Shown here: piece by piece, positions 1 to 12,171 of the stretch
How positions within the stretch are numbered: the stretch's first letter is position 1
How the letters are laid out: each line of letters opens with the position of its first letter
Origin: Numida meleagris
Lineage: Eukaryota; Chordata; Aves; Galliformes; Numididae
Assembly: GCF_002078875.1 (NCBI RefSeq)
Contig: NC_034412.1
Coordinates: 80,493,575 to 80,557,574 of the forward strand
Direction: 5' to 3'
Length of the DNA: 64,000 nucleotides
Program-made: the position numbers and the translations under genes
The notes under the pieces: generated by a model
Told to the model about the DNA's origin: nothing
The model's input: only the letters and a program-made list of their open reading frames with translations
Databases searched by the model: none

Positions 1-3000
1 GGTAAAGGGGAGAATGTGAGTGAATGACCCTGGAATAGCCCTGCACACAACTCATCCACCCGCAACTTCCATCCTGGGTCAAGGTTTTCATGGTTTCTCT
101 TGGTAGCGGTCACCAGAGGCAGTAGTCACATAGTTGATGGAGAGAGCCAAAGAGCCCTGATCAAAACACATGCAGAAAGCCCTGAGATTGTACCATTTGT
201 AGCAAACATTAGTTAAAATCTCTGTATTTTATGGTATGTTGTTGTATTTTTTCTACAAGGAACAGTAGATGATGAGGAGGTTTTTGAATGAACCTATGGT
301 AGTGCCTTCTTAGATGTCGTAATGATGTGTATTAATTTTAATATAGGAAAAAGAATTGATTTAAAGATATAGGCGCAGAAACAGTCTTACAAAAGTAAGA
401 CTGAAGTATCAAGCTCAGCATTTTTGGGGGTTTTTTTTGAGCACTTGACTTCAACATTACTGCTGCAGTAGTATGAACAGCATATTTAGGAGCTGCATGT
501 GTTTTTGAGCAGATAATTAGGAATGCCCCAGGCTTTGCTCTTGCTCCGTTGTGTCCAAAACTCGAGTTGGCTTTGGTGGTACAACACAAATGTCTCATCT
601 TTTGGGATAGGACAGCATTTCAGGACCACCCTTCATAGGCCACCTTACAGTGAATTTACCCTAGAGTTGGAAAGCTGGGCAAAACATTCCTCTTGCATGC
701 AACCTCATTGCTGACTGTCTGGGTGTACTCCCAGCAGAGCATCTCATTCCTCTCAGTCCCATAGCAGTCTATTTGCATTGCTGTCTGATTTATCTCAGCC
801 TCCAGACAACTGCCTTTTGGGTTTGTCCCTCAAGGGCAGCTCTTCTGTCATCCCTTCCGTCTTCATTTCTCTTCGCAGAAAACTGTCCGCCAGGGCTTTT
901 AGCACACAGTGTGGCTAGGTGCAAGCTGCCTGCTCCTGTGGCGTTATGCTTCCCAGTCGTGCCCCAACAGCTTCCAGTTAGCATGTCCCTGTCAACCAGA
1001 GCATGCCAAGCCTTAACCGGTCCCCACCCATGCAGCACCCTGCTTTCCAGTCAGAGTGGGAGCAACAGTTAGAAGGAGGAATGGGGTTTTTCCCTGTCTG
1101 AACTGTGAGGAAGCATCCCTGCCTAGAGCAGAGCCCAGTGTTACCCATCGTAACGCTTCATCAATGCTGCAGCCGAATTACTGCATCTCATTCTGCTGGG
1201 TGAAGCGCTGGTGTCTGTGCTCTACACGCTGATTAGAGGCTGACACCCAGCTGAAGCGGTTTACATTTCTTTAACAGCTTTTGTGGTGCTGTCGCGGGGA
1301 GTTAGGTCTGCCTGAAGACAGACAGAGCTAGAGCAGTTTAGGCTCGTGAAGGGGATTACCCTAATTACAAGTGAGCAGCACTTGGGTCTTCTGCCCTCCA
1401 TCCCGATCAAGCCAACACTGCCAGCCGCAGGGTGGTTGCACAGGGGGACTCGGCGAGTGGCCGCCCAGTGACAGTCACGGTGTGATGGCTGTGAAGTGCA
1501 GCGTGCCCCAAAGTGAGACATCTGCGTCCTGGCTACGTTAATCAGCTTCAGGTTGCTGCTGCATTTCCCCAAGTGCAGCTGCATTGTCATTACGCTTAGG
1601 AGTGCTGTCATTGATGTTGCTTGCCTTCGTCTCTTCACTTTTATTTTAATCACGACCTCATTATTTACATAATTGTGATTCTTGTTTTATTTATTTGAGG
1701 TGACTTTCCTGTGGCATCACCTAAGAATGTACCCAGAGAAGTCTTACTTATCTGTCTTCCACATTCCCTCCAGTTCTTGCTTGTGTTTTGAGACTGTAGT
1801 CCAAAGTCATGATAGTGAGAAAAGGGTTAAACCCAAGAAATACAGGTACATCCTGGATAGATGAATCCATTTTTTTCCACTAATTAATAGCATACTTCTA
1901 ACAATGGAAAGCTATTAAAACATGAAAGTATGTTTTGCGAATCACATTTATCAACCTCTATACATGCTGAAGTTCCATTATTTATTCTGTATTTTTAACG
2001 TAGCTTATGGATTTTTTCATTCAAATGTAGAAAGGAAGCAACAAAAACATTTTTTTTCTCCATTTAAGTATATATTCATGCAAAAACGAAAATGTAATAA
2101 GAACAGTACATTTTTATGTCAACAGTAACCTTTATGCAGCGTTCTTTAGATAAAACTGTGAATATTGGAGAAGAAAAAAAGAAAGATAAGTGGTTCCCTT
2201 ATTCATCTTAGTCCAAAATCTATTTTACCCACTGCTGGTTGTTGGCATTGTTTGATGATATGACACAGTAACAGAGTATCAGATTATCAGAAAAGGAGAT
2301 TCCCAATTTAATAGTTACTTGCAGAAATCAAAGTGTTTTTCCTTTATCTTAACATCTCAAAAATAAGTAGCTGTTAAATTTCAAATCATGTAGTCTTGCT
2401 GATTTATCATCATATCATGGATGCACTTAGCTGTCTAACATCAGGGAATCCAATAAGTCCTGTCACATAAGAAGAAAAGAGGAAATCCTATTGGATAATG
2501 GTTTACATTCTCCCCTACAGTGATTTGTTTCTGTCACAAGACTTAATTTTATCGTAAGGCAGATGCTTCATCTATATTGATGCAATACAATCCCGCATTT
2601 ATTTGTTCCACGCAAAAATTGCACCTGATATATTTTCAGATGCATTTTGTCTTATTTAGTACGTGGAGTGATTAGATGGTGTTTAATCACATGTGTAATT
2701 CCCAGTTTTCATAATTCCCAGACACAATAAAGCCAGGCCCACGTGAAGGAACACAATATTAAACTAAATTGCACGGACCAGCATTTACCACTGCAGCTGG
2801 TGTTGGCATTGCGATCCCTGGCGTGTCATGGCGGGGCACGTCAGCGGGGTAAGCAGAGCTTATTGGGGCGATCAGGTCATCGCCCGATGAGAGCCAAACT
2901 TAGTCTTGCTTTAATTTCACCAAAACAAAGAAAAAAAAGTCATCGCACCTTTTTTCTTGGTAGTCTGCCTTGGGGACCCTCTGTAGTTCCCCCAGGTGGA

Positions 3001-6000
3001 GACAGCCCCACCAGCATGACTTCTCTGCCAACGCGCGTCGGACCAGCTCTCCCCCTCCTGCCTGTCACTTAATGCAGATTATGCTCTCCTGAATAATCAT
3101 CTTTGTTGCAGGGGCAGCCGAGGCCCGCAGGTTGGCATCCCGTGCCAAGAGGCACTCACAGTGGGAGGGGGGCAGCTGCCGGCCCCAGCGCTGCCTGCAG
3201 AGCAGGACTGCATCCCACTGCCTGGAGCGGGGCAGGGCACGGGCTCAGCCCCCCCCGCCAGCCTGGGCACGTGCTGCAGGAGCAGCGTCCGTCAGCTGCC
3301 CCTGACACCGACAGCAGAGCCGTGACCTGCGGGAAGTTTCTTGGTGTTTTCTCCCTCCTTTCTGCTCTTCTCTTCTCTTTTTGTGAATAGACCCTGGCCG
3401 GCTGCCCCTTTCTGAGCATGGAGTGCAAACAAGTGCAGGTAGGTTTGATGGGAAGTTTCCCAAATTCTCAGTTTAGTGGTAGCACTGCAAGCAAATGAAT
3501 AGATAGAGAAAGAGACCAAGTTAATGATAATTCTCCAAACAGCTGTTGTACGATTCAGCTTCACTACTTCAGTTAATTAATCAGCACCTTGCTGGCAACT
3601 CTGGGGGAGATACTCGTTAGATACTGGTAGCAAACAGACAATGCTTTCATATCAAATATGTTCAACAACATCTAATACAGCGATAACTTCCACAAAAGAG
3701 GGCAGGGAATACAGACTCGTGCAGGTGCTCGTGAAGAAGCATTTAATGTGCGCGTACACATGGGTGTGCTGCATATGCTGCTTGCTTTGTTACTGCTGGC
3801 TGGCGTGGAGCACCAGGGATAACAACTGCAAACCCTCACACGCTCGTTAGGATCGTTTCTTTCAGATGATATTCCTGTGTATGTATTTATAGAAGTGCTG
3901 CATGTAAGCGCTCACCGTGTATTGGTGCGTTTGTGTGTGATTTCGGAGGAGGTGATGCATTCTGAAGTAAAGTACTCTGCGTTTTGCAGGATGAAAAGAG
4001 GCGAACTTAAATCCGTTATGCAAATATATCTTGTAGAAAGTAAAAATGTGGCCAAGACTTATAAAAAAAATCGGTTGGCAGAGTGCTGAGTCTACACATT
4101 GTGCTGGAAAATGGCTGTTGTCTCAGAGATTTCCCTCTTTCCTCTCTGGCTTTAAAAAGAAGATACTTTGCATCCTACCTACCGAGTCAATAGCGGCATT
4201 CATATTTTATGAGGAATAATGCACAGAAACCTTAAACCAATGAAATTACATCTCCACATTTGTAGTATATTTTATATTTTAGTACAGTCCTAAAATTGCC
4301 ATTAATGAACATTAGCTTCAAGTTCAAGACAAAACTGGCTTTTAAAAAATGTTACAGCCCTGTTATGACAAAAATTTCCTTCTGGCACGCTGATTTACTG
4401 TTAAATTGCAATTCAGTGCACTGTAGTTCTTTTCCTGAGACCTCTTCTCTTTCTTTATTCACTTTTCTGATTTAACCCTCTTGGAGGGTAGGCAGTAAAT
4501 TGCAATGAAAATGACAGCGCTTAAGAGAGTGAAATATATCTGCTGTCAAATGTTCCATATATGTTCAGTTTAATTTTTCAGTTGACTTTATTGATTTATT
4601 AAGAATGATAATAGCCTGCATATCACTTCATATACATAATTGTCGCATAAATCTCCAGCATTATGGACGCGTAATTGTGTCCACCGTAGGGTATAGCGAG
4701 CAGGTTTGATGTTTAATGCAGTGCTGTTTGTGCAGCTCAGCGCCGGGTTGTTTTATGGGTTTGGGATTCATTCTCTTTCCTTTGGAAGTATTACGAAGTT
4801 TCAGATGGTGACATAACCTCAGCTGGACCTGCTGCTACAGCTGTAGGAGTTACCAGTGCTCTGGAACAGGGCTTGAAGTTGTATTAAGCAATTTATGTAG
4901 ACAATTTATCCAGTCTGCCGCTATGTACTGATGTAGACAATTATAGCTCCAGCTCTTTAATGAAACTTACATTATGGTAGAAAGAATATCATAGCTTCTA
5001 TTATACTCATGGGAACTATAAAGAGAAATGTCCTTTTTTAAATTAGCTTTACGGCGCTGAAGCTTTTATGTATTTACATGCAAGTACACTATTAACCCAA
5101 ACTACTTGTTTTGAACTCTGTCTGTCGTCAGCTATCAGGAAGCGACACAGGCTGTACGAAAAACTTCTTTTGTGTCTACCTTTAAGCATTGTCGAAATTT
5201 CCCATTAATGGTGATCCTGCTAAAACTTCCACTTTGCTGCAGTTGTTCCCACGGCAGCAAGAGCAGGATGCTTTCTTAATCCTCCCTAATCTGTAGCAGA
5301 AACCTGAGATAAAAAAGGACTTTTGTCTAATCCGACTTCTCAGGTAAGGTTTACTTTAGATTTGAGCTATAAATATCTTTCTTTACTTTGTTCTTCTGAG
5401 AAGCAAACTGTTGAAAATGGGGCATGGATTCATTCATTCTTCAGCTGCCCATTGGAGAGAAAGATCCTTTCTAATACTGAGAAGAGAGAAACAGAGACAA
5501 AACTCTTGGCATGAGTTCTCTGCCTGGTGAAGTCACTCAGGAGCAGCCCATGTTACAGAGCTGCCTTGCTGCCTTGTCAACCCAGTGCTGAGCGACATCC
5601 CGTGCTGTGGAGGTGCTGAGCATCAGGAAGGCTCGGTGGCCATTTTCAAGGGTTTAAGGCATGCATCTGTGCCTAAATTAGTTGCCTCTACCTGTTTTTT
5701 CTCTGTCATTGCTCACTCCAGAAACCTTAGTTCTAACACTTCAACAATTCAGCTTTACATTTATGCTTATTCTCTCTTACATAATGAAAATAAAAATAGT
5801 GATAGGAAATGGAGATATGGGGTTGGGGAGAGACCGTATGCTTGGCATGAAATAAAATTCAGTTTTGCCATTGACTTCTGTCAACTCAATATTTCATCTA
5901 CAATTTCTCTATTTATATACTCTGCATGTCTCAGATATTCTTAAATCACAGTTGTTCTTCAGCTGAAGGCCAATCTAAGCAGAAATATACCCAACAGATT

Positions 6001-6814
6001 GTTTTCCTTCCTTCCCTGTAATGAAGCTAGATGAAATAACTTACAGCAGTCCAGCTTTGTGAGTATGTCGTGTCTGAGGGTGACATTTGGAAAGGAGGAA
6101 TAGTTAAAAAATATAGTAAATTCATGAGAAATGGGTTGGAATCAGGTCATACAAGGGGATGTAAAGTTAACGGGCTGTCTTAGCGCTTTCAGTTTTTTCT
6201 GTTTTCTTTCACAAACTTTCTGGAGATTGTAAATGGATGGAAGACAATTGCTGGTCTGGTGTGTCCAAAACCCAGCTTCAGAAAGAGTTTTCATAAACCA
6301 TTATTCCTCTGGAGCACTGTTATGAGCATGTCTGTATCTGGCTGAGGACATCTGTACAAGATTGTCACTAAGCTAAAAGGAAAGTACGTTTATGTCATTT
6401 ATGTGGGTATGACTTTTGCGCATAATTTTCCATCCAGCCCCAGATCTTCATAATAGCAATCACCGGATGACTTTGGCCATTCTAAATCAATTTTCCTTTC
6501 TTTTTCTTTAAAAATCTACTGAAAAAGATCTGCTAAAAATAAAAGAAAAATGTCAGTGCCCGGAAAATAGGGTACTTCTGAAATGCGCATATGTTTTCCA
6601 TGTGCTTAATGCAGGGGAAAGGTAAAGGGTGGATTTTATAATCCCTTGTAACCATGTGTGTATATCATAGACATAAAATGTATATAAAATGAGAGAGAAA
6701 AGGTTGAATTTGGATCTATAGTCTTCTGGAGTCAAAGATTAACGATGACAATGTCATCTGATAATGAGAGGCTAATGGGGCTAAACTTCATCAATTAAAT
6801 CCTTTCTCTTTTAT
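1..6814. other. Intergenic DNA, mostly unique
   Basis: No gene is recognised here. The DNA is AT-rich with scattered short ORFs that lack splice or domain support. It includes a GC-rich patch listed separately. The stretch around 4490-4720 is AT-rich with retained CpGs and TAAT-type homeodomain cores, which suggests but does not show a conserved non-coding element. No repeat family is recognised with confidence. Confidence 0.6.
2795..3335. other. GC-rich, CpG-enriched patch
   Basis: This stretch is clearly richer in G+C and CpG than the AT-rich DNA on both sides. By eye there are about 14 CpGs in 3105-3340 and more in 2795-2900. It may be a weak CpG island, for example the promoter of a distal or non-coding transcript, or only an isolated GC patch. 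No exon, TATA box or splice site can be tied to it. Confidence 0.4.
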
Positions 6815-7125
6815 AGATTCATGGATGATAATGCCAGAAGGGAATACTGTGAGAATCCAGCCTGACCTCATCTTGTAACATATACTATCAAACTTCCTGA
6901 AATAATTCTTGCTTGAACAAGAGCATTTCTTTTGGAAATAAAGCATACAACCTTGATTTAAAATTGCCAGTGACTGAAAACACCTGAGAAGCCTTGAGAA
7001 ATTGTTTGAATGGTTAATTGTATCTCTCTGTTAAAGGTGTACCCCTTCTATTTCCTCTGAATTTTTCCCTCTTTGCTAGACTGAGAGACCATTATCCATA
7101 TTTTGTTCACCAGTTTGCTTATGGG
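6815..7125 (-). mobile_element. Ancient CR1 LINE 3' fragment
   Basis: Read on the + strand, this matches the reverse complement of the old amniote CR1 3' region known from turtles and crocodilians. It starts with a degenerate ATTCATGGAT-type tail followed by CCAGAAGGGA. After that come the segments around CTTGATTTAAAATTGCCAGTG (approximate), AATGGTTAATTG and CTGTTAAAGGTGTA, then a pyrimidine-rich part and GCTAGACTGAGAGACC. The order and spacing follow the family for about 300 bp with many substitutions and small indels. It is a dead, 5'-truncated copy, far older than the galliform CR1 tails elsewhere in the window. The right boundary is approximate. Confidence 0.85.
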
Positions 7126-7729
7126 CTGAGTTTGCTGCTGCTTTGTCCTCAGGAACAGAAATCTGCTCAATGCCTCTCCCACTGGATGAGCATCTCGCAT
7201 TCTGCCCAGTGTTACCCAGGGGAGATGACCTGCACAAACTCAGTCTTTGTGGGCTCGTTTGTACCGAAGAAGCACACAAAAATAACAGGAATCACACATA
7301 GATAGGTGGGATGCCGGGACGGTGAATCTGGTTCACCAGATCAAAAACCTTGTTTCTCACCAGCGTTTCCTTCCTAGATTCTTGTGTGGCTTATCTCAGT
7401 GTCTCTCCGTATTTTGTACATTTCCTGCTAGGAAAAGATCTTATTGTGTTGAGTAAAATATATTTTCCCATAAAATTTTATGAAAAACATTTGTTACATT
7501 TCTGATCATAAATCTTCAGGAACAGACTTAACTAGGATGATGGTAATGTTGTCAGTCTGCTCCTGGTGGCTCAAGGTTCAGTATTTGATGCGGGGAGGAA
7601 TGAGGAACGTCCTCTTGGTTCCAGCAAGGACTGACCCAGCAGTGCAGCACTTGTCTTATTCCTGAGAACAGGATTTGAAAGGGAACAAGGATGCCCTCAA
7701 AACTGGTCAAATGAGGGTTTTCAGTTTAC
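7126..7729. other. Intergenic DNA, nothing recognised
   Basis: Unique sequence between the ancient CR1 copy and the exon-like segment. It may contain more decayed CR1 sequence at its left edge, but I cannot follow it. A short inverted repeat (ATCTGG / CCAGAT, 4-nt loop) lies near 7328-7343. Confidence 0.5.
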
Positions 7730-7925
7730 GTTTTAAGCCAATAAATATTTGTAGCTTTTTCTGTAAGCTGAACAGCTTTGAGTATCTCAGAAGGAGTTTT
7801 TGGCCTTTCGTCATCTTCACTGGTCAAGATCACCATTAATCGGTTTAGGAAAAAATCTTTGCTACTGCAGTTTCCAGGTGCTCCTGTAGCAAACATCTCT
7901 AGAATGGCATCCTGCATCGGTTTCA
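7730..7925 (-). CDS. Candidate internal coding exon, unidentified protein
   Basis: On the minus strand a 196-nt segment is open in one frame and bounded by splice-like signals at both ends. The upstream side has a pyrimidine-rich tract ending in CTACTCAG (AG at 7927-7926). The downstream side has AAAAC followed by GTAAAC (GT at 7729-7728), and the frame hits TAA directly after the junction. It would encode a split codon, 64 codons starting KPMQDAILEMFATG, and another split codon. The peptide has a natural-looking composition, with an acidic-then-basic SEDDERPKTPSE stretch followed by a likely helix. I do not recognise the family and found no partner exon nearby. It could be an exon of an unannotated gene, a relic exon, or a chance frame. 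Confidence 0.35.
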
Positions 7926-10070
7926 CTGAGTAGTTAAAGGGATGAAAACACAGGAACTTTAATCTTCAGTGTTCCTGGGATGTGTGGTACTGCTCCTCAG
8001 CATGAGCTCTGTCTCCAGAGAGGCCAGCTGTGCTCGTGCTGTTCTGAAATGGCAGATAAATGAGGTTACTTATGTGTCTTGATGACGAATGACAGTTTCT
8101 TATGGATAATGTAGTAATCTAATAATTACTGTGGGAAAATGATGTAACCTAACGTATATTACTTTTGCTTACAGTAATCTGAAATGTATTAATATTGTGG
8201 CAGTAGTATTCTGTTTAATGGTTGCATTAATACACATATACTGTGGATATTATGGTACACTTGCATTTATATCACATACTTTGCTGCAGTATTTACAATA
8301 GTATTACTTTCAAAATTAGGGGTGACATTGCCTGATTTCATGGGTGGGTCATACCTCAAGTATTAGATTTCATGGTTTGTTATAGATTATTAGGAAAGTC
8401 ATATGTGGAAATTATTTATCTAGCTTAACTAGTTATCAATACACATTTTATGAACAATAAAAACAAACACCAGTTTCTCAGCAGTAAAGCTATTAGGATA
8501 CATATTACAGCATTTGTATTGAGGCTTCTGAGTGCTTGTCTGTTCATAGATATCAAGTTCAATCTCTTGTAAGGGAGCTTGGGCCCTGAGAGCTAGACTG
8601 TGTAGCATACATTTTCCAAGGACCCAGACAGAATTGCTTAAGTATCTTGTTGCCAACGAAAATAGAACAAAACATGAAAGAAAATATCCCTATTTTATTA
8701 GAAGTTTATTCTTGAAAAAATGTGCATTTTAAGTTATGTCTGAAAATACCATTATAAATACAAACCGAGAGTTAGCATAGTATATGTCCCTATAGTTCAG
8801 GTGCAGCATGTTACTATAGCTCTCTGCCCAACTCTCAGGGAAATAAAGCTGTCCCAGACTGCTCAAATATTGGGATCTTCAGCTTGATTTGCCACATGCT
8901 TGCAGGTCTTTGATTTCCGGTTCATCAGCCATGAAGATACTCATTATAGAGATTCCTGTGAGTTTCCTGTTAGCAGCACTCCAGATTCGAGCAGCACTCA
9001 AGCAATGCTCCAGCCTGAGAAGAGGGATGGGCTCCATTTTGCTTACCAGCAATTTAAGAGGCATAAAATGAACTGCTCTGGGAGGGAGCAAATCCATCCA
9101 TCAGTCTTATTACTATTTTCTGATCTCTCATTTTATTTTTCGGTTATCTAGAACTATATTGCTTATTTTAGGCTATAACACTGTCAGGATCTGTTTAAAA
9201 CCAATTAAAATGCAAAATTTAAGGTTGCATGAGAGTATAATTTTATATGATTTACTGTCTGGCTTTTGCCAGGCACTTCACTGTCACCAGCATAACATTT
9301 GGTAAATAACTGAATATAAGGGACTGTGCTAGCCACACTATGTTATCCATACCAGTTTTTTTCTCTATCTGCTTTGAACAAGCTGTTTTATAGATTGGAA
9401 ATTGGTTATTGAACAGAATAAGGCTCACGCAAAATAACTCAGCATTTAATGTCGTAACACACTACTGAAATGTTGAACTTCAAAGATTTTTCTTCTGATT
9501 GTTAAACCTTAATTACAGTAGATTACAAAATATTAAGTGTATGGTGACAGATATGCAGGATATTACTTGGAATCTGAACATCTCAGAGATGGTTTAGCCA
9601 CATTTTCTGCTGACCTCTGTGCACAGAAGTTACCGTAGCTAAGGCTCCAAGAGTAAATCCTGGCAGCATTAAATACAGTAGCAAATTCACTCGATCTCTA
9701 GAAAATAGGCCTTACAATTACAGACTTAAGAAACTCAGTCTGCTTACTTTGTCCAAGAGAAGGAGGTGAGATGATGTGATGATGGTGTATAAGGAATTAC
9801 CCAAAGGCGATACCTTTGATAGCAGATAGTCCTTCAATCTAGGCCAGGAAGGCGAGCTGAGCTTCTGGGGTTAAAGATGATGCCAGCAAATTCAGATGAG
9901 AAATTGACTGCACATCTTCAGAAGACAGATAACTAGCTTTTGTGGTAAGTTGTGTGGGACCACGACACATTGCCCACTAATTCAGATGACCACTTCAGAG
10001 TCCTGTTTTGTTGGAGAGTGGTAGATGCTGCTCAGAATCTGGTGCCAGGAGCCAGTGGCAATTCTCTCTG
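7926..10070. other. Intergenic DNA, AT-rich
   Basis: No gene is recognised. Short open frames occur on both strands between 8430 and 9150. The + strand one after an acceptor-like TTGCAG at 8900-8905 is the most protein-like, but it overlaps equally good minus-strand frames and has no clear donor or poly(A) signal. Confidence 0.5.
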
Positions 10071-10176
10071 TATTTAGTGGAGTTTTGTTTTTCTTTCGGA
10101 GCATTTGTCAGGGGAATGTTATGTATCCACAACGTTCCCCTGACATGCTCCAAGAGAAAAACAAAACAACTCAGTA
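10071..10176. other. 106-nt near-perfect hairpin (miRNA precursor or palindromic MITE)
   Basis: The core arms are 10082-10120 and 10131-10167, separated by a 10-nt loop (10121-10130). They pair over about 37 bp with one 2-nt bulge (a TT in the left arm), one A-C mismatch and two G-U wobbles. The arms read GTTTTGTTTTTCT...GTCAGGGGAA and its complement TTCCCCTGAC...AGAAAAACAAAAC. A looser lower stem (10071-10078 with 10169-10176) extends it to 106 nt. Length, loop size and bulge pattern suit an animal primary microRNA. Equally, a TA dinucleotide at each outer end would fit a mariner-type palindromic mini-transposon. I cannot match either arm to a named microRNA or repeat. The structure itself is certain; its function is not. 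Either strand could be the transcribed one. Confidence 0.75.
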
Positions 10177-10643
10177 TCTTCTAAACCTGCTATAAAAAGA
10201 CAAATCCTATAAGCACTATTTAGTTAAAAATAGTTCTGGGCTATTTCATTCAGCTGTATTTTCTGAGACCTGGGGGTTCTTTGCAAAGGGCTTTAGTTTT
10301 GAAAACTTAAGTCAAAAAGTCATTGTGTTTTAAGTCTAATTGATGTGGATAGCTATGGAGAAAACCATTGTGAATAGCTCTTTTTTTCTTATCCAAGTTC
10401 CATTCATCTCATGTAAATGTTTCAGAAGTATTTTTACTCTGCCTTGAGGCATTTCAATTAATGCTCAGATGCATGATGGTAAAAGCTTTACCTTATGCTT
10501 GTTTACTCTACACTTGCTAGTCTTCAGCAGCAGTCTGAACAGGACATTAATAGGTAGCAGAGACTAAGGTAAAAAGTGAATAGATGTTGTTCTCTTGAGG
10601 GGCTTCACATTTTCCACATTGCTTCGGGAAGTGTTCCTCCCTT
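10177..10643. other. Intergenic DNA, nothing recognised
   Basis: Unique AT-rich sequence between the hairpin and a CR1 copy. No ORF, repeat or motif stands out. Confidence 0.5.
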
Positions 10644-10890
10644 ATAGAATCATAGAATTAGCTAGGTTGGAAAAGGCCTACAGGATCATCCAGTCCAACC
10701 ATCCACCTACCACCAATAACCCCACTAAACCATGTCTCTCAACGCTATATCTAAATGTTTCTTGAACACCTCCAGAGACAGTGACTCAACCACCTCCCTG
10801 GGCAGCCCATTCCAGCGCCTGACCACTCTTTCAGAAAAGTAGTGTTTCCTAATGTCCAGCCTAAATCTCCCCTGGCACAACTTGAGGCCT
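10644..10890 (-). mobile_element. CR1 LINE 3' end, antisense
   Basis: The + strand begins ATAGAATCATAGAATTAGC, the complement of the (ATTCTATG)n CR1 tail. Then come GGTTGGAAAAGGCCTACAGG, ATCATCCAGTCCAACCATCC, the ATGTCTCTCAACGC block, CACCTCCCTGGGCAGCCCAT and CCTGGCACAACTTGAGGCC. This is the usual order of the avian CR1 3' region read backwards. About 250 bp remain, with the 5' part missing, so the copy is immobile. The element runs right to left. Confidence 0.95.
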
Positions 10891-11580
10891 TGTTGCTTAT
10901 GGTAGCAACATGTCCCTAACTAGGGCTAGCAGGTGTTCCACAGTACTGTTATCATGCCTGTAGTTTGCCAATGGTCATCCCAAAATGAGATCCACATATT
11001 AATGACATCATGGTTATCATTAAAACTGGGGACAAGAGTTGCCTGCTGCTTTGAGGCATTGCAGTAATACCGGTGATGTGTAGGGGCATTCAGGAAGCAC
11101 ATGTCACCTCCAGCAGCCCCATCCCTGGGTGTAGAATGTGCTGTCCTGGCCCTGGCTTGGTTGCAGTGTCCTGGCCAGAGCACTGTGCATTGACCTCTGG
11201 AGTAGAGCTCCAGGTTAAATAGTTTAAATAGACTTATTCCAGTCTTTTGGTACTGAAACTGTGTAATTATTTCTGAATCCCTTGGATGACTCCCCTGCTT
11301 CTCTAAAAGGATGGCATTGAGGGGAGAACACTTGTCAAGGGTTTGCTGGTTTCTGCTGTTTACTTTAACACTTAAAGTATCACTTTAAAATGACGTGATA
11401 TGCATGATGGCTTTTATATGAAGTGAAGAGTTGGTTTTAATGTTGGTTTATTTTAGTATGTCAGGAGCATGATTTATCCCCTTTGCATTTGTGGAGCCAA
11501 GTCTGTTGGGGAAGATGTTTTGTATGTGCAGCACTGTAGAGTGTAAATGATGTGTTTACAGGCAGAGGGAGAATTTTCTG

Positions 11581-11672
11581 TACTGCTGTAATATTGCAGT
11601 ATTACTGTAATAATACTGCTGTAATATTACTTTCTGAAATACTGCTATTTCCAGTAATACTGGGGTCAGTCT
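11581..11672. repeat. AT-rich direct and inverted repeat cluster
   Basis: TACTGCTGTAATATT occurs at 11581 and again at about 11614. Between them GCAGTATTA and TAATACTGC form an inverted repeat. Degenerate TACTGCTATT and AGTAATACTGG copies follow. The pattern fits replication slippage in a short TACTG/GTAATA unit. There is no sign of a gene. Confidence 0.65.
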
Positions 11673-12171
11673 CCCCCATGACCATCCAGTAGCTTGACAA
11701 ATGTTTTTCTAGGCATGGGACAGTCTTGAAAGCTTAGTGGTAGATAGAAGAGTGCAAGACTAGCCTGAAACCCAAGCAGGTATAGTACAAGGATTTCCTG
11801 CAATGGTTTCAAAGCCTCTCACTTTTCTCTGGTTGTCTTTTTCCTGCAGGTAGCTCTGTGTGAGGTGTCTGCCTGTCCTGGAGTGTATGTGTGTCACCGG
11901 CACAACTGGCTGCAGATGTTTAGCTGCTTCTTTTACTGTCTAAATTCTGGGCTGAAGTTACTTATTTGCATGATTTTTTTCAGTCATTTCATTTTATTAG
12001 CATAGTAACAATCTACCCCTGCATAGAATATTGGGTGAGATGGGCAGAGAAGTGTACTGTGCAAACTGTGCGAGAGCGTGTTGTGTGAGGAACGCACCCA
12101 GACCCAGCCAGCTCCCCTGGTTTGGGCACATGGTGAACCGGTCCTCTCGGTGTAAATACCTGAGCTGGGAA

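Noticed and set aside
8906..9151. Protein-like + strand frame (VFDFRFISHEDTHYRD...) after an acceptor-like TTGCAG
   Set aside because: Minus-strand frames over the same bases look equally plausible, there is no donor and no nearby AATAAA, and no family is recognised. It shows that peptide appearance alone is weak evidence.
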